Position numbers and translations under genes: made by a program. From Auanema rhodensis (lineage: Eukaryota; Nematoda; Chromadorea; Rhabditida; Rhabditidae), in NCBI GenBank assembly GCA_964057225.1, contig OZ059897.1:17112001-17176000 (forward strand): DNA of 64,000 nucleotides, given 5' to 3'. Under the pieces are notes generated by a model, which worked only from the letters and a program-made list of their open reading frames with translations, did no database searches and was not told the origin of the DNA. This document shows, one piece after another, positions 1 to 12,064 of this stretch (position 1 is its first letter; every line of letters begins with the position of its first letter).

Positions 1-161
1 CTTAATTGGAATAAAAAGGTTAATTTTACATGTTTATGTTTATGTTTAACATTCTTTTCATATATCGTGATATATAACTTTGAATTTGAATTTTCTTATC
101 ATATTATTAATTGAAGCTGAAAGTTTTTATTGGTATAGATTATAAAAATTGCTTTTAGAGT

Positions 162-3100
162 ATGAGGAAGGAAGAAAGCGCATTGCTCAGCCGACTAAGT
201 AGCTCAGCTACAACTATTCGATCTAGCAATTATTCTGTTCCCAGATCGTATGGTCCAAGGTAAATAATACTATCTTGAATTCTTAGTCTTCTTAGTTAAC
301 ACTTGTAAATGATTTTTTTCAGTTTGAGCTCATATCGGCTATCAAATTATACGCCATCTCGTTCATCAGGCTTATCAGAAAAACCATCCAGTGATTCACC
401 ATGTACGTTTTATTATAAAAGAAAATTTTTTTAACATTCAATCTAAACTATAACATTTTAAATTTATATTTAAGATTCTTCTGGTAATAATACTCTCAGA
501 CGGTCTAGTTCTTCAACTTCATATTCTCGAACTCTTTATCAAAGGTTAATAGATAATTTCAAACTTAATTTATCATTTTTTAAAAATTTTTATTACACAA
601 GACGCTGTTTAACATTGACAAATAATGATTTCAGTCCAGCAGCCGCCAAACTGAGTTCAAGTCAAAACTCTGCCTATTCTATATCCAGCAGCTCATATAA
701 ACCGTTAACTGTTGCATCATCTAGTCATGATTCGAAAACTTCACATAACAATAACTTGAATTCCAATACTGTTGGATATAGCAGTATTAACTCTTATTCT
801 AATTATAGCAATAGTATTAATAATAATAATAATAACAGTAATAGTCCATCAGCTAGTCGAGTACGTTCTTCATCCATGGCTCCAAGCTACAGGTTCGTAT
901 GGTCTTCAATCTTTTTTTTTAAATTGGCATGAAACGTTTTTGATTTTTTATTTTTATTAGCGAGTTTAAATTCTTACTTCTCTCATTACTTGTTCTAATG
1001 TATGCAATTTATAGAACAGTGAATGTTGCCCAATTGAATAAACAAGCTAGGGAACGAGCTGATCGTGAAGAGAAGTTGAAAAATTATTCCGAATGGTTAG
1101 AGCGCGAGAAACAGAAGGAAGTAGATATAACTGAAGATACTATATCTAAAGACTTCAGAAAAACATTGTGTAAGCAACAACTTTAAAATTAAAACTAAAC
1201 AAATTACATTTCAAGAAGCTTTATTATCAAATATCTAAATAATTTAGTTTTTGAAATAACTCTTTTGTTGAAGAATTTCATTAGGTATGATTTAGCTGTA
1301 AGCCATGCCAGCCCTGGGTATTCACAATTTGTTCGTTCCGTTAATACAAAATCTGAATTGGGTAATAGTAATAATCTCATTGGAAAATATTCTGTCCCTC
1401 ATTCCAATAGTAAGGAAACCGCCAGCAGAGTGAGTATTTCAAATAAATTCTTCGAAAGGTTCTGTTTTTAGACTGTCATGGAATATGCTGAAGACAGTCG
1501 AATGGCTAATTCTATATCGCCGGGTGTGTCGTCAGTCTGCCAAATTGGTTATACGGGCCTCAGAAATATTGGAAATACTTGTTTCTTAAATGCTACGGTT
1601 CAAATATTGGCTAATATAATCGAATTGAAAACATATTTTCTTAATGATATGTATACGACTGATATCAATAGGACCAACGATTTAGGCTGTCAGGTAAATA
1701 TTAAAAAATTAACAGTTATAAAATTTAGAAAAAAATTTAAAGATAATCATAATTTTAGGGTAGAATTGCTGAGTCGTTTGCTGAAATCATGAAAATGTTG
1801 TGGAATGGCAAACATCGAGCAATTGAACCAGTCAAGCTAAAAGTTTGTCTCTCAGTACTTAGGCTTTTTTCAACTATGTTTTTTCAGGAATTAGTTGCAT
1901 TGAAAGCTCCGCAGTTCTCTAACTGTGGTCAACATGATGCTCATGAATTTTTATCTTTTTTGTTGGATTTGCTACATGAAGATTTAAATCGTGTGCAAGT
2001 AAAACCTTTAACAAGCCAAATAGAATGCGATAATAATAAGGATACACAAGTAATAATATTAGTTAAATCAAAAATAAATTTTTTTTTCAGGTATCATTAG
2101 ACGCCTGGAATAATCATCTATTGAGAAATGATTCCATTTTTGTAGATCTTTTTCATGGACAATTGAAATCAAAACTGCAGTGTCCCAAGTGTGAACGAGT
2201 GAGTAAAATTGATTTTTCATCAGAAAGTACAGAAAATATATATTTTACTATCATTAGTTGTTCGTCAAAACGAATTAAAAACATTTTCCTAATATATTGA
2301 ATATTAAAATGTTTTTGTTTTTGTATCTGTTGAGCATATTCATTAATTCACATCCTCATGCAAATTTCCAAAAACATTATGAAAACAAATTTCACTGTTC
2401 AAAATGACAATAAGCAACATTAGTTCTTCAATATGTGTAATATAAATGCAATTTTTCTTGTTTCAGGTTTCAATTACGTTTGATCCATTTGTTTACTTGC
2501 CAGTTCCATTTCCGAAGCCAAAAAAAACTGTGCTGATAACTTATTGGCCACTAGATAGTAACAAAAAACCGTTAACAGTAAATTTTAAGACTAAAGTTAA
2601 AAGTAACATTCATTTTAGTTAACATTACGATATTGTGCAGATGCGTGCATAAAAGATTTAGCAACGTGCATAAGTGATTCTGTGAAAGTACCTAGTAAAC
2701 AGGTAAATTGTTTGTGCAACAGCTATTATTAAACAATAATAATTTCAGATTAAAATAATTGAAGTTTTTGGCCATCGTATTCAAAAAATTTATAATAGCA
2801 ATGAAAGAGCAAATGAAATTTGCGGAGGAGATATTTTATATGCGTTAGTCTGCACATACAATAGAAAAATAAAAGACAACTATATTCTTTAGATTTGAAA
2901 TTGAGAACCAAGAAGAAGAAGAAGTTGTGGAATTGTATATAATACAACGCCTTTTGTATGTACCCTCCTTAAGATATGCTTGTCATGAATGTGGAAATAG
3001 CAAAGGAAAATTGAAGGCTTGTGAAGCTTGCTATAATGCCTATTATTGCAATAAGTAAGATGTTTTTTCATTGTAAAAATGCCCTTTGAAATTGTTGTAA

Positions 3101-4909
3101 TTAGTTATGGTCTCTGGACATATTTTATTCAGTTTCACAAGTATTTTGAGAGTTTTTAATTACAGGGATTGCCAATTAGTTCATTGGAATAATGGAGGAC
3201 ATCGTGATGACTGCCGGCGAAGAAATCAAGCTGAAAGTGTTGGCCAACCTTTTCTACTCTCCATACCTCGTTCCCAGTTAACTTATTCAAATTTAATGAA
3301 AATGCTTGAGCGTAGATGCAAGTATGTACAATTTCAATAGATTTCGAAATTCTATACATTTTTTAGATACTCTATCAATGTTAATGTCATGCAGACCCTA
3401 GATGATGCTGACTATTTGAATCGCAGTGCTTCAGACAGTAGTTCCAATGAGAACAAACGTGGCCCTTCTCCAAGCCTATATCATATCAATGATGTAAGTA
3501 TTTCTATTAACTTTGTCACCCTGTTATTTCACTATATGCATTTCTTTAAAGAAAAATGCGAACCAGAGAAAACGCGAACATCGACAATTTTTAGCTCGGA
3601 TTATACCAAGCCAAGCTCATATATTAGGAGACACTATTACATATGATAAAACAAGTGAGTTTAAAGATAATAGTTTTTAAACCATAATAATACTTTAAGT
3701 GGAAGGGCAACCACTGCAGGTAAAGAATGGATCGTTTATTTCCGTAAATTGGTACAATTTCCGACACGGAAAACCTTTTTTGAACATTGAAACTAAGAAA
3801 CAGATTGTAAGTTATTCATATATTTTATGATTGCTTCTTTTCTTCTACTTAATTATATTGAAATTTTTAAAATATTTGTTCAAATTTCGTTAATGTTTAG
3901 GATATAGACAAGGAGCTTTCGAAGAAATTTACTTCGTCATCAACTTATTCTTCTTCTTCTGATAACACAACACTTGAAGATATGATGGTATGTTAAACAA
4001 TTTTAGAAAAAAAAATATCCTACGTGATACCAGGAAATGTTTTCTGAAACTGAGCGCCTAAAACCTGAAGAATCGTGGTATTGCAATAAATGCAAGGATC
4101 ATGTAGAGGCTACAAAGAAACTGGAACTGTTCCGGTTGCCACCAATTTTAATAGTTCAACTCAAACGTTTTGTATATACTAGTAAGATAATATTTTTGTT
4201 TGCAAACTGTTATTTGTTTTTTATTTAAGCGAGCTATCAGGCTATGCACAGACGTAGTAAAGATGAGCGTAAGGTTACCTATCCATTAGAAGGCTTAGAT
4301 ATGAGTTCGTATCTCTCAGATACAGCTTCAGCTCAGTTGTCTACTGTAACTATGAGAATTAGTTAAGCATTGTTCAATTTTTTTTCAGATATACGATTTA
4401 GTTGGAGTAGTTTGTCATAGTGGAAGTAGTTTCTTTGGACATTATGTTAGCATTGGGCGTTTAGCTTCATTCGATTCTACAAAAACAGATATTGGTTAGT
4501 ACATAGTTACCATTGATAAAAAAATATCTTAACACACAATTCATTTGAGAATGGAGATCGTTTGATGATTCTATCGTCACTGGCCAATCGACTCAGTCAG
4601 TTCAGTCGGATGATGCTTATCTCTTATTCTATAAACAAAGAGGGAACGCTACCAGACCAATTTTCAGGTTAGTATATCCAATATGAAGACAAACTAGTAT
4701 ATGTAAACTATATACAATTAACTTCTTTTTGGCTTCTTTTCAAGACAAAAATCATGTACCTTATTTGAAAGTATACATGGAGTATGGAGTTTCTCATTTA
4801 AACAAATTCAAGTTTTCCAATTTAACAGCATCGTTTCAGGAAGCATTATGGCTGCGATCCTACTGAAAAATCTAAGCTCTGTCCAGAGGATAACCAATTC
4901 ACAAACTAG
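162..4909 (+). CDS. USP19: USP19-like ubiquitin C-terminal hydrolase with internal MYND zinc finger
   Basis: A cysteine protease that removes ubiquitin from proteins, spread over about 24 short exons (first 162-259, last with TAG at 4907-4909), roughly 1,010 residues. The first ~290 residues are Ser/Asn-rich and look disordered. The Cys box reads [12 protein letters not shown] (exon 1472-1693), the aspartate-type QQ/DAHEF region follows (GQHDAHEF, exon 1888-2049), then two CxxC pairs (CPKC near 2185; CNKC near 4085), a UBL-like insert (2619-2840), a MYND finger (CHEC, CEAC, YCNKDCQLVHW, C; 2980-3215), the His box GHYVSIGR (near 4440) and [10 protein letters not shown] (near 4610). All catalytic residues look intact. 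USP domain split by UBL plus MYND is the USP19 arrangement; the N-terminal CS domains and C-terminal membrane anchor of vertebrate USP19 are not seen. The start is the first ATG after a tttag; an upstream exon cannot be excluded. AATAAA lies near 5061. Confidence 0.82.
893..1014 (+). other. Intron with two in-frame 3' splice sites around an optional hydrophobic segment
   Basis: The USP gene exon ending at 892 can join to an acceptor ending at 960 (ttttattag) or to a second ending at 1014 (caatttatag). The two differ by 54 nt and keep the same phase, so both give an open protein. Use of the first adds 18 residues that are strongly hydrophobic (core [14 protein letters not shown]). The pyrimidine-rich run before the second site is what encodes the Leu-rich stretch, so part of this may simply be intron. 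Confidence 0.55.
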
Positions 4910-5589
4910 TGTTTCTTGCAATTGTCTAGGTTAATATATTGATGAAAAACTTCACATAGCATCCCTGCAATTGCTCAAACATGGAATGAAAACTAAAATA
5001 ATAAAAAAAGGATGAAGTGTATACTTTTTCATCTTCATTTTATATGTACATCATATAGCAAATAAAATTATAGTATAACAATTAAAAGCAAATTTGACAA
5101 TTTTTGTCTTAGAGCTTTTCAAAACCAATTACGTTCTCTTTCTTAATATAATGTACTTGATATGGGTATTATTGTTAGTATCATACAGATGTATTCAATA
5201 TAAAAAATAAAGAATTATATACTAAGTTTTTTTGATTCAAGAAATTATAAAAACATTTTGTTACCAGAAAGAGCAAGCTGTAAGCGAATTCTTTTTATAT
5301 TACTCTACAAATTTTTGAGTGTATGCCGTTTTAGAAAACGAATCTTATGTGAATCTAGTCAAAGTTTTAACTTCTCTGGTCCTCATCAAGGACTTGAATT
5401 GGAGGAAGATCCGACAACACGATAAAGAAATTTAACGGTCAGATAGTAGTCAGAAAATCTTCTTTCATATCCCAACTGACCTATTCCTACCCTTTCATAG
5501 CAAAGTTTTTATTCATTTTCTTCTTTTATATAACTATTAAAATATGCAGAATAATTTACAAATCTATTTTAGGGCTATTAGTTTGCAAA
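4910..5589. other. Intergenic, 3' UTR of USP gene and upstream of CRAL-TRIO gene
   Basis: AT-rich sequence with polyadenylation-like AATAAA near 5061 and 5208. No coding exon, RNA gene or repeat was recognised. The stretch 5380-5460 is somewhat less AT-rich and could be promoter or 5' UTR for the following gene. Confidence 0.5.
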
Positions 5590-7131
5590 ATGGTTGGCTT
5601 GACTGTTCAAGAAGCTGAAGCAGTTGTTCGTGTTATTGATACAGCGGAAGCTTTCGATAATGAATATTCTAACAACGTGTTCAATATTCATAGATGGATT
5701 ACAGCTTGGAATAGTGAACAAGACGCTGCAGATGTGAAATCTTCAAATTAAATTTTTTAAATTGTTTTGTTACAGAATCTTCGGCGACATTTAGTTATTC
5801 GAAATATAATGCCGATTCCTCCCAGCGCTGATGAGAGAAGTGAACTGATGGAAAAGTATGCTCCTATTACCATACTTGGAAGAAATCGTAAATCTGACAA
5901 CAAGGTTTCAATGAATATATAGCTATAATCATCATTTTACTAGATTTTATTGTTGGAACAAAGCGGAAAAATAGATATTGCTGGATTAGTAGATAATATC
6001 CAGGTAAAAGACCAAAAAACTAATTAAATTATGAAACGTTTTATACAGCTTTCAAGTTTCATGAAAAACAAATTCCGAATGATGGAAAAATTGCATAAAA
6101 AAGTTGAAGAAGAAGAACGGCGAACCAATTACCAAAGTGGAGGAGTATTAATAATGGACCTACAAGGGCTTGGGTTTTCAACAAATCTTCTAGCGGTACT
6201 AGCAGGTGTGCATAGTCTTCCTTCGCTAAACAACAGAAATCTGTTTAGGACCCTACAGGATTATGTGGGGAACTCTTTTTGAGCAGTACCCTCAACTAAT
6301 ACAACAGATCATTATTATTAACGCTCCGAAATTTGTGAACCTTCTTTACCAAACATGCATTCCGTTCATTCCTGCTGATTATAAGGTTTACTATATTTTA
6401 TAGCAGTAAACTCTTAGTAAAATAACTTTAACAGGAGAAAATACTGATTTCATCCGATACCTCAGCTCTTCATAAAACTGTTGATTTGGATTGCATTCCT
6501 AAAGAATATGGTGGAACCATGGATTCCAGTGGAGAATTCGAAATTCTGTACGAAATTCAGGTGCTCTTCAATTATTAGGAAATATTAATGTCTTTAAGTT
6601 TTAGGCACCAATAAATCCGATACCAGAAATGGATCCAATTTCCCAACAGCTCATATCTATTAACATTCCTGCAGGTAAGTAAAACATATTCGGTAATATC
6701 TTTTCATCAACTTAGGTGGTTACATGGTCGAAACCTATAAGTGGAAACAAGATATACAACTCGAATTCTATTTGCAAAACGAACAAGAATTTACATATTT
6801 CATTTTTTTCGCGGAAGACGACACGGTTTAAAGACTGTATTTCACATAAATAATATATCACAACTTCAGGATGATCAAGGGAAATGGAAAGAAGTATACG
6901 CAGGTTGTGAGCGCCCAGCATTGAAACAAGTTGACAATTGGGAATGGAAGACACCTCATAAAGGGTTAGAAATAATATGAATATGTTACTAAACCATGTT
7001 TTAGATATTATTACATTCGCTATGGAAATGAGAAAGCTTGGCTTTTCTCTGTTACGGTGAATAAGTTGATCAACTCTAAACATGGAGAAGTAGAAGAACC
7101 ACAAATACCAATTAAAGTATTTCAAATATAA
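5590..7131 (+). CDS. CRAL-TRIO (SEC14) and GOLD domain protein
   Basis: A SEC14-like lipid-binding protein of roughly 400 residues in about ten exons. The N-terminal part (5590-6003) is helical and resembles the CRAL-TRIO N-domain. The lipid-binding domain is clear: GGVLIMDLQGLGFS (6140-6185), then VLAGPYRIMWGTLFEQYP made by joining the donor at 6205 (GCAG|gtgtgc) to the acceptor before GACCC at 6250, then INAPKF and IPKEYGGT (near 6500). The C-terminal part (6714-7131) contains the beta-rich GOLD pattern (GYMVETYKWKQ, FFAEDD, YYIRYGNEKAWLFSVTV). GOLD-containing SEC14 proteins such as the animal SEC14L family act at Golgi or other membranes as phospholipid or lipophilic-ligand sensors; which ligand is bound cannot be told. 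The stop TAA is at 7129-7131. The downstream reading of exon 6031-6282 past the donor is a shadow. Confidence 0.85.
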
Positions 7132-8882
7132 ACTATATATGTATATATAAGATATCTTTGCAATTCCCGCATATAAACGTTCCATAAAATATCTCTTAAT
7201 TATTCTTTTTGAATTCTACTGTTTGTTCAGTGCAGCAAGAACTTTCACCTACTTTTTCTTTTTCTAAAAAAGAGACTGTTATCTTATTATTTTTAAAAAG
7301 TTATTCAACTTGCCTTCTGTTTCTTCATTCGTGGGGGGGAGTTGAATTGGACATGTTGGATATAAATAAGTATCCAAAAATTCAACCCATCGTTGTGGCA
7401 AAAGTCTAAACTATTGAATAACTCAAGCCAAGCTAAAAAGATTACCTATACACAATTGGTTGTATAAACTTCAAATAAATAGCTAAGGCTAGAGGTAGCA
7501 ATATACATGGAAGGCAAACCATTATACCGATATTTGGTTGAATAATGGATTACTGAAGAATATAAAAATGTAACACTACGCTGCTTAAAAAAATTGTATA
7601 ACATATCGGTCCAGGGAGAATGCGTCAATGTTATTATCGTTGGAAACAAATAATGACACTGGAAAATCCAATTTATTTCAAAAGGTAAAAATATGAATAA
7701 TTTTGGAGAGTTATATATTAAAGTGCAAAGATGTTCTAAAGCTCGGTTAGTTGAACGGGATTGTTGTTTGAAAATTACTAAAGTTATGTAATATTCATAA
7801 TAAATGTTCAATTAATTTAAACCAATACAGTATTACATAGGGCTAAGTATGCTACTGCAAATTCTACATCCACCTTGGTCCTATACGTTGGCCATACTGC
7901 AATTTCCTCAAATGTATTACAACCATATGCAAATGTTGTAACATGTTAGCCTTTTGTTCTCTATTCACCAATTTTCTGGTTTCATATTTAATATCATTCA
8001 ATTTTTTCTCTAGTTCACCTAATTAACTTTTAAAAAATTCGTAGGTGTTAACTTGTTTAAGGTAAAACAATAGGGCTCCAAAAACTTAAAATTTAAGTTA
8101 TGACCTAATCGTGCGTATAATTGGGTCAGGTCTTATAATCGATCTAAACGTATCTTCTATTCATTGGTAGCTATAGGCATAATACAAAATCTGTTTCTTA
8201 ATTATTTTTATAAAAGAACATTGGATGTGTTCCCATTGTATTTTAATATTTATGTTCCTGTTCTGTATGATTTGTCGTAGGTGGCTTTTTATGCTGATTG
8301 TCTCATGCTCTCTTTAATCTATTTGTTCATATTTATTCACTAACTGGTTCTAATAGACTATTATTATTCTGTTACGATGTTTGAATATCCTTAAAATGTA
8401 TACAAAAAACCATTGTTTTTAATCGTTCTTAAATTAAGAAATAAGCGTTAGGCTTTACTGATAACATTTGGCTCAAATTCGCATCTCGACTTTTTCAAAT
8501 ATTTTGTAATAGTGGATAGAACAGATACGCAGAGAAGATATGGAACCAATAAGATATTTGAAAGAAATGCTTGAGGCAAAGCGAGTGTTTGGAACAAAAA
8601 GATATGAAGAGAAGAGGAAATTGTTCTCGTTTGTCTGTGTATAACTAAGATAATTCAGAATAGTGTATTAAGAGAGAGAGAGAGATATAGAAGTTGAAAA
8701 GTTGGGAAAAAGCAAGGACTCAACCATATTTTCTTGTGTAATAAAATAAAAGATAGGATACTATGAGTGAAGAATGAGCAAGAGTAGGAGGATACGGAGA
8801 AGAAGGAGAAGACGATAGGTTGCTGGAAGAAAGACAGGAAAGAGAACACTAAATATCATCATTCCACTTCTTCCTACCTCAG
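7132..8882. other. Long intergenic stretch, no gene seen
   Basis: I found no exon with convincing splice sites and protein sense here; the open frames are short and low-complexity. A short GA tract sits at about 8671-8687. The last part (8740-8880) is purine-rich and could hold 5' UTR or promoter of the zyxin locus. Confidence 0.45.
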
Positions 8883-8964
8883 TGTAGGTTTTGAAGACAA
8901 GCTCAACCGGGGCATACCGAGCAATGAGCTACCTGTCCCCTCTACCGCATTACTGTTCTCCCAG
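8883..8964 (+). other. 5' exon of zyxin locus with several possible reading frames
   Basis: A GC-richer block bounded by an acceptor (tacctcag, or tgtag five bases later) and a donor (CCCAG|gtaact). In the frame that ends in phase 0 it reads GFEDKLNRGIPSNELPVPST and could join exon 9951-10020 directly, skipping exon 9776-9874, to enter the zyxin frame. In another frame an ATG at 8924 opens MSYLSPLPHYCSP and joins exon 9776-9874 in a second frame (see the 8924-10682 entry). Which is used needs transcript data. Confidence 0.5.
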
Positions 8965-10682
8965 GTAACTTTTCAATGTTTTCTGAATTTGACAACATAT
9001 GTATATACATGTTAGAAATAATTGGATGTTTTCTTGTTGCTTTGGGATATGTATATATATCTTCATGTTCAGTCTTTTGGATTGATCTAACCGTTAAGAT
9101 TGTGTGACAGATTATATATGAGTGCAGAATACCTCGTTTCTTCTAAAGTCCTCATTCTTCTACGTGTTTAACATTTATCTTATTTTCTTGGTCTATTAGC
9201 AACAATCAGCTACTGTCATCATATCTCGATTCAACCACGCATTTATTATTAATTTCTGCCTCTATTATCCATTTGACCTTTGAAGTTGGGGTATATACAT
9301 GTATATGCACATATAATCTAAACATATACTTAGAAAATAGGAGAGAATTAGACGAAAAGTCGGAGATGATAGATAATCCTTAGTAAATGAACTAAACTGA
9401 CCGGTTTTTGCAAGTTGCTCTCTCTGTCTTTCTTATTACCTTCCCTTTTCCTTCTCTCCTCTTTATCTTTTTCTTATCCTTTTATCTTATCTATAATTTT
9501 TATAATAATTTTGTTGCTTTATTAAAAAGTTATATATCAATCAGCTAAATAGTTCAACTAATAGGTTCATGCATGTTGCAAATATGTGGTTAAATCATAC
9601 TCCAGGCTTTGAGTATGGTTTTTTTATTTTTTTATTATTTTTGTATTCTGGTCTGCCTAGTTATATTTCTAACAATAACCATTCAAGAAAGCCATATGGG
9701 CATAGCTTTAAGAATGCAAATCCCATAATTAATTATTTTGTTTAATCGACAACGAATGAATTATTATCATTTCAGCCTCCGACGCTCTCGTTCGTGGTCT
9801 TCCTTAAGCTCTGCAACAGATCTTGAATTATGGGACCCCCGCCTCCCCCTCCTCCACCCCCTATACTCAAGCCCGTAAGTAAAGAATATTACTATACAAA
9901 TTAGTTTTATCCTATTTCATTTTTACATAATTCAAATGTAAATGTTCTAGACAGCGTCATTACCATTTAGCGGGAGGAAGACAACGAATGCACCAAGACG
10001 TGACAACAATTCCATATCTGGTAGATCATTGTCATTATACTCTTTTACTTTTAACCTTTCAGCGTCGTCCCAGCCGTCCCGTCCCCGTGTGGACAGTCAG
10101 GCATTACAGGTATTTCGAAGACTTCACGTTGAGAATGCTTAAGTTTATAATAATTATTTAGCACGCAGCGGCTCGCCTGCGTAAGACCGGCTACCACGAA
10201 CAGATTCGAGGTATAGATATACACAATTATTTTTGTAATTTATAATAAACCACAGTATAAATTTATTTAAGAAATCATTAAAAACAATGTTTCCATTCAA
10301 GTAAAAACCTCAAGCATCTCTTTTGCGAAATCAATCAATATTTTTCTCTTTCTTACATTCATAAAACATTTGATTTTTCAGGTGACATCAAGAATTTATC
10401 CGATGGAAGACTGGACAGATCGAATGAACAACTGTCTGGACAACATTGGCAGAATTGCAAGAAGCAGCACGAGCTGGACAGCCATCAAACCAGAGAACCG
10501 GTACGGACAAAAGGCTTAACCATTACCTTAAAAAACACATAGATCAAGCGGTTATGTGAAACAAAACCAAATATCTTACTCATCAAAAGTCATAAATCAA
10601 TTTTTTTAGCTATATGCTCCGTCCTTTGGTAGCAACGAACCTAGCTCGCACAGTCACGTTTACAGAAACTCCAATTCTGTAA
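8924..10682 (+). CDS. Candidate second protein overlapping zyxin 5' exons in another frame
   Basis: Starting at ATG 8924 and splicing through the very same exons as zyxin (8883-8964, 9776-9874, 9951-10020, 10063-10109, 10162-10210, 10382-10500, 10610-10702), a frame shifted relative to zyxin stays open for 165 codons and stops at TAA 10680-10682. The product is basic and aromatic: SLRRSRSWSS early, RRPSRPVPVWTVRHY in the middle, EDWTDRMNNCLDNIGR late. The third frame is closed in most of these exons. I recognise no family. It could be a real dual-coded protein, an alternative zyxin-locus product, or a long overlapping upstream ORF that controls zyxin translation. The alternative is chance in a GC-richer region. 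Confidence 0.4.
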
Positions 10683-12028
10683 ACTTGCCATTTTCCTCTC
10701 AAGTAAGAATGCCATATTGATTTTTTATATATACTGTTTTGCAGATATTACCTAATTCTTCAAACGCTTCTCATAATACTCTTCCACCCTCAGAAAATAG
10801 AACTACTGTCGAATATATAACAAATGCACGCTCTAAAATTCTCCAACCACCTTCTCCTGGCTTTTCTCCTATTAGTACAACAACAGCATCAAACATACAT
10901 AATAGTTTTGGAAATGACAATTCTTTACACCATGCAAGTAACTCATATTTCGTGCAAGCGCCAAATTCACTACACTATCACAAACCTATAAATGTTCCTA
11001 TAAAACGCGAATATACTTCTTCTTCTTCTTCGTCTTCGTTCAGTAATACGTAAGATTTTTTAAAATCTACATTTTTAATTTTGTTATTACAAGGTGTTTT
11101 CTTAACATTTTGGTATAATATTATATTTGAGTTAACTACAATATAATTATCTATGAGGTTTTCAGTCGTTCAAATGAAGCTATTCTCGATCCTCAAACAA
11201 GACTTCACACATTTGCTACTCAAACTTACGTAAACGATCAGCCAGGACACCATTCGAACCTCGGGCAAAGTAGATCTGGTATTGAACCTGCCTTCACACA
11301 CTCAACGAATCCGTTTGCTGTAGAACTTCGTGACAGAGGTTATTATATGTCATTTTTCGAAAACATTCATTTTCATATAGAATTTTAATATCTAGTAATC
11401 ATCAACATGATGTTTTAATTTCAGGTTTAACAGTTTCACAGCGGGAAGCAAACCAATTCCGACATTCTCAAAGACGTGCAGATAGTGAATTGCCATTCGA
11501 TGTCAATGAACTGTTGAAAGTTAGTTTAAATATCTTTAGAAAAAAACAATACATACTTATCAAAATCCGTGCTTTATTTCCAATTTGAGAAGTCTGTGTT
11601 TATTTTGTTTTGCCTATTATTCGTGAGTGACTAGAAAAAGAATTCATATTAAAGTAGCTTCAATGTCTAGAATTAGATTTTAATTTTCTTTTAAACAGCC
11701 GAAAAAGCGAATTTTACGTGAACTAAAAAATTTGGACTGTTATCTAATAACTATAACTTGTTTATGAATATCATGAGGGCATACAATCTGTTCATTCTAG
11801 TGACACGCTCACTTTCGGCTTAAGTTTATGACTTGTAGAAATTTACATTAAACCAATGAATTCGAGAAATGTTTCGGAGCTGAAGATCGTTGAGAACATT
11901 TTCATGTTATTTTCTCTCTTTCTAGCATTTAACTCTTTTTCAATCCCCCTAGGGCATGTGGTCATCGATTTTTAGCTTCTCTTTTTCTCTACCCTTTTCT
12001 ACTCTCTTACCATTCTTATTCTTGTCCT

Positions 12029-12064
<36 letters not shown>

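Noticed and set aside
6712-7185. 157-residue minus-strand open frame
   Set aside because: It is the antisense shadow of the GOLD-domain exons, which have clear family sequence and splice sites on the plus strand.
7446-7811. 121-residue minus-strand open frame in the 7.1-8.9 kb gap
   Set aside because: Low-complexity Tyr/Ile/Ser-rich translation, no splice partners, no family resemblance; typical of AT-rich spacer.
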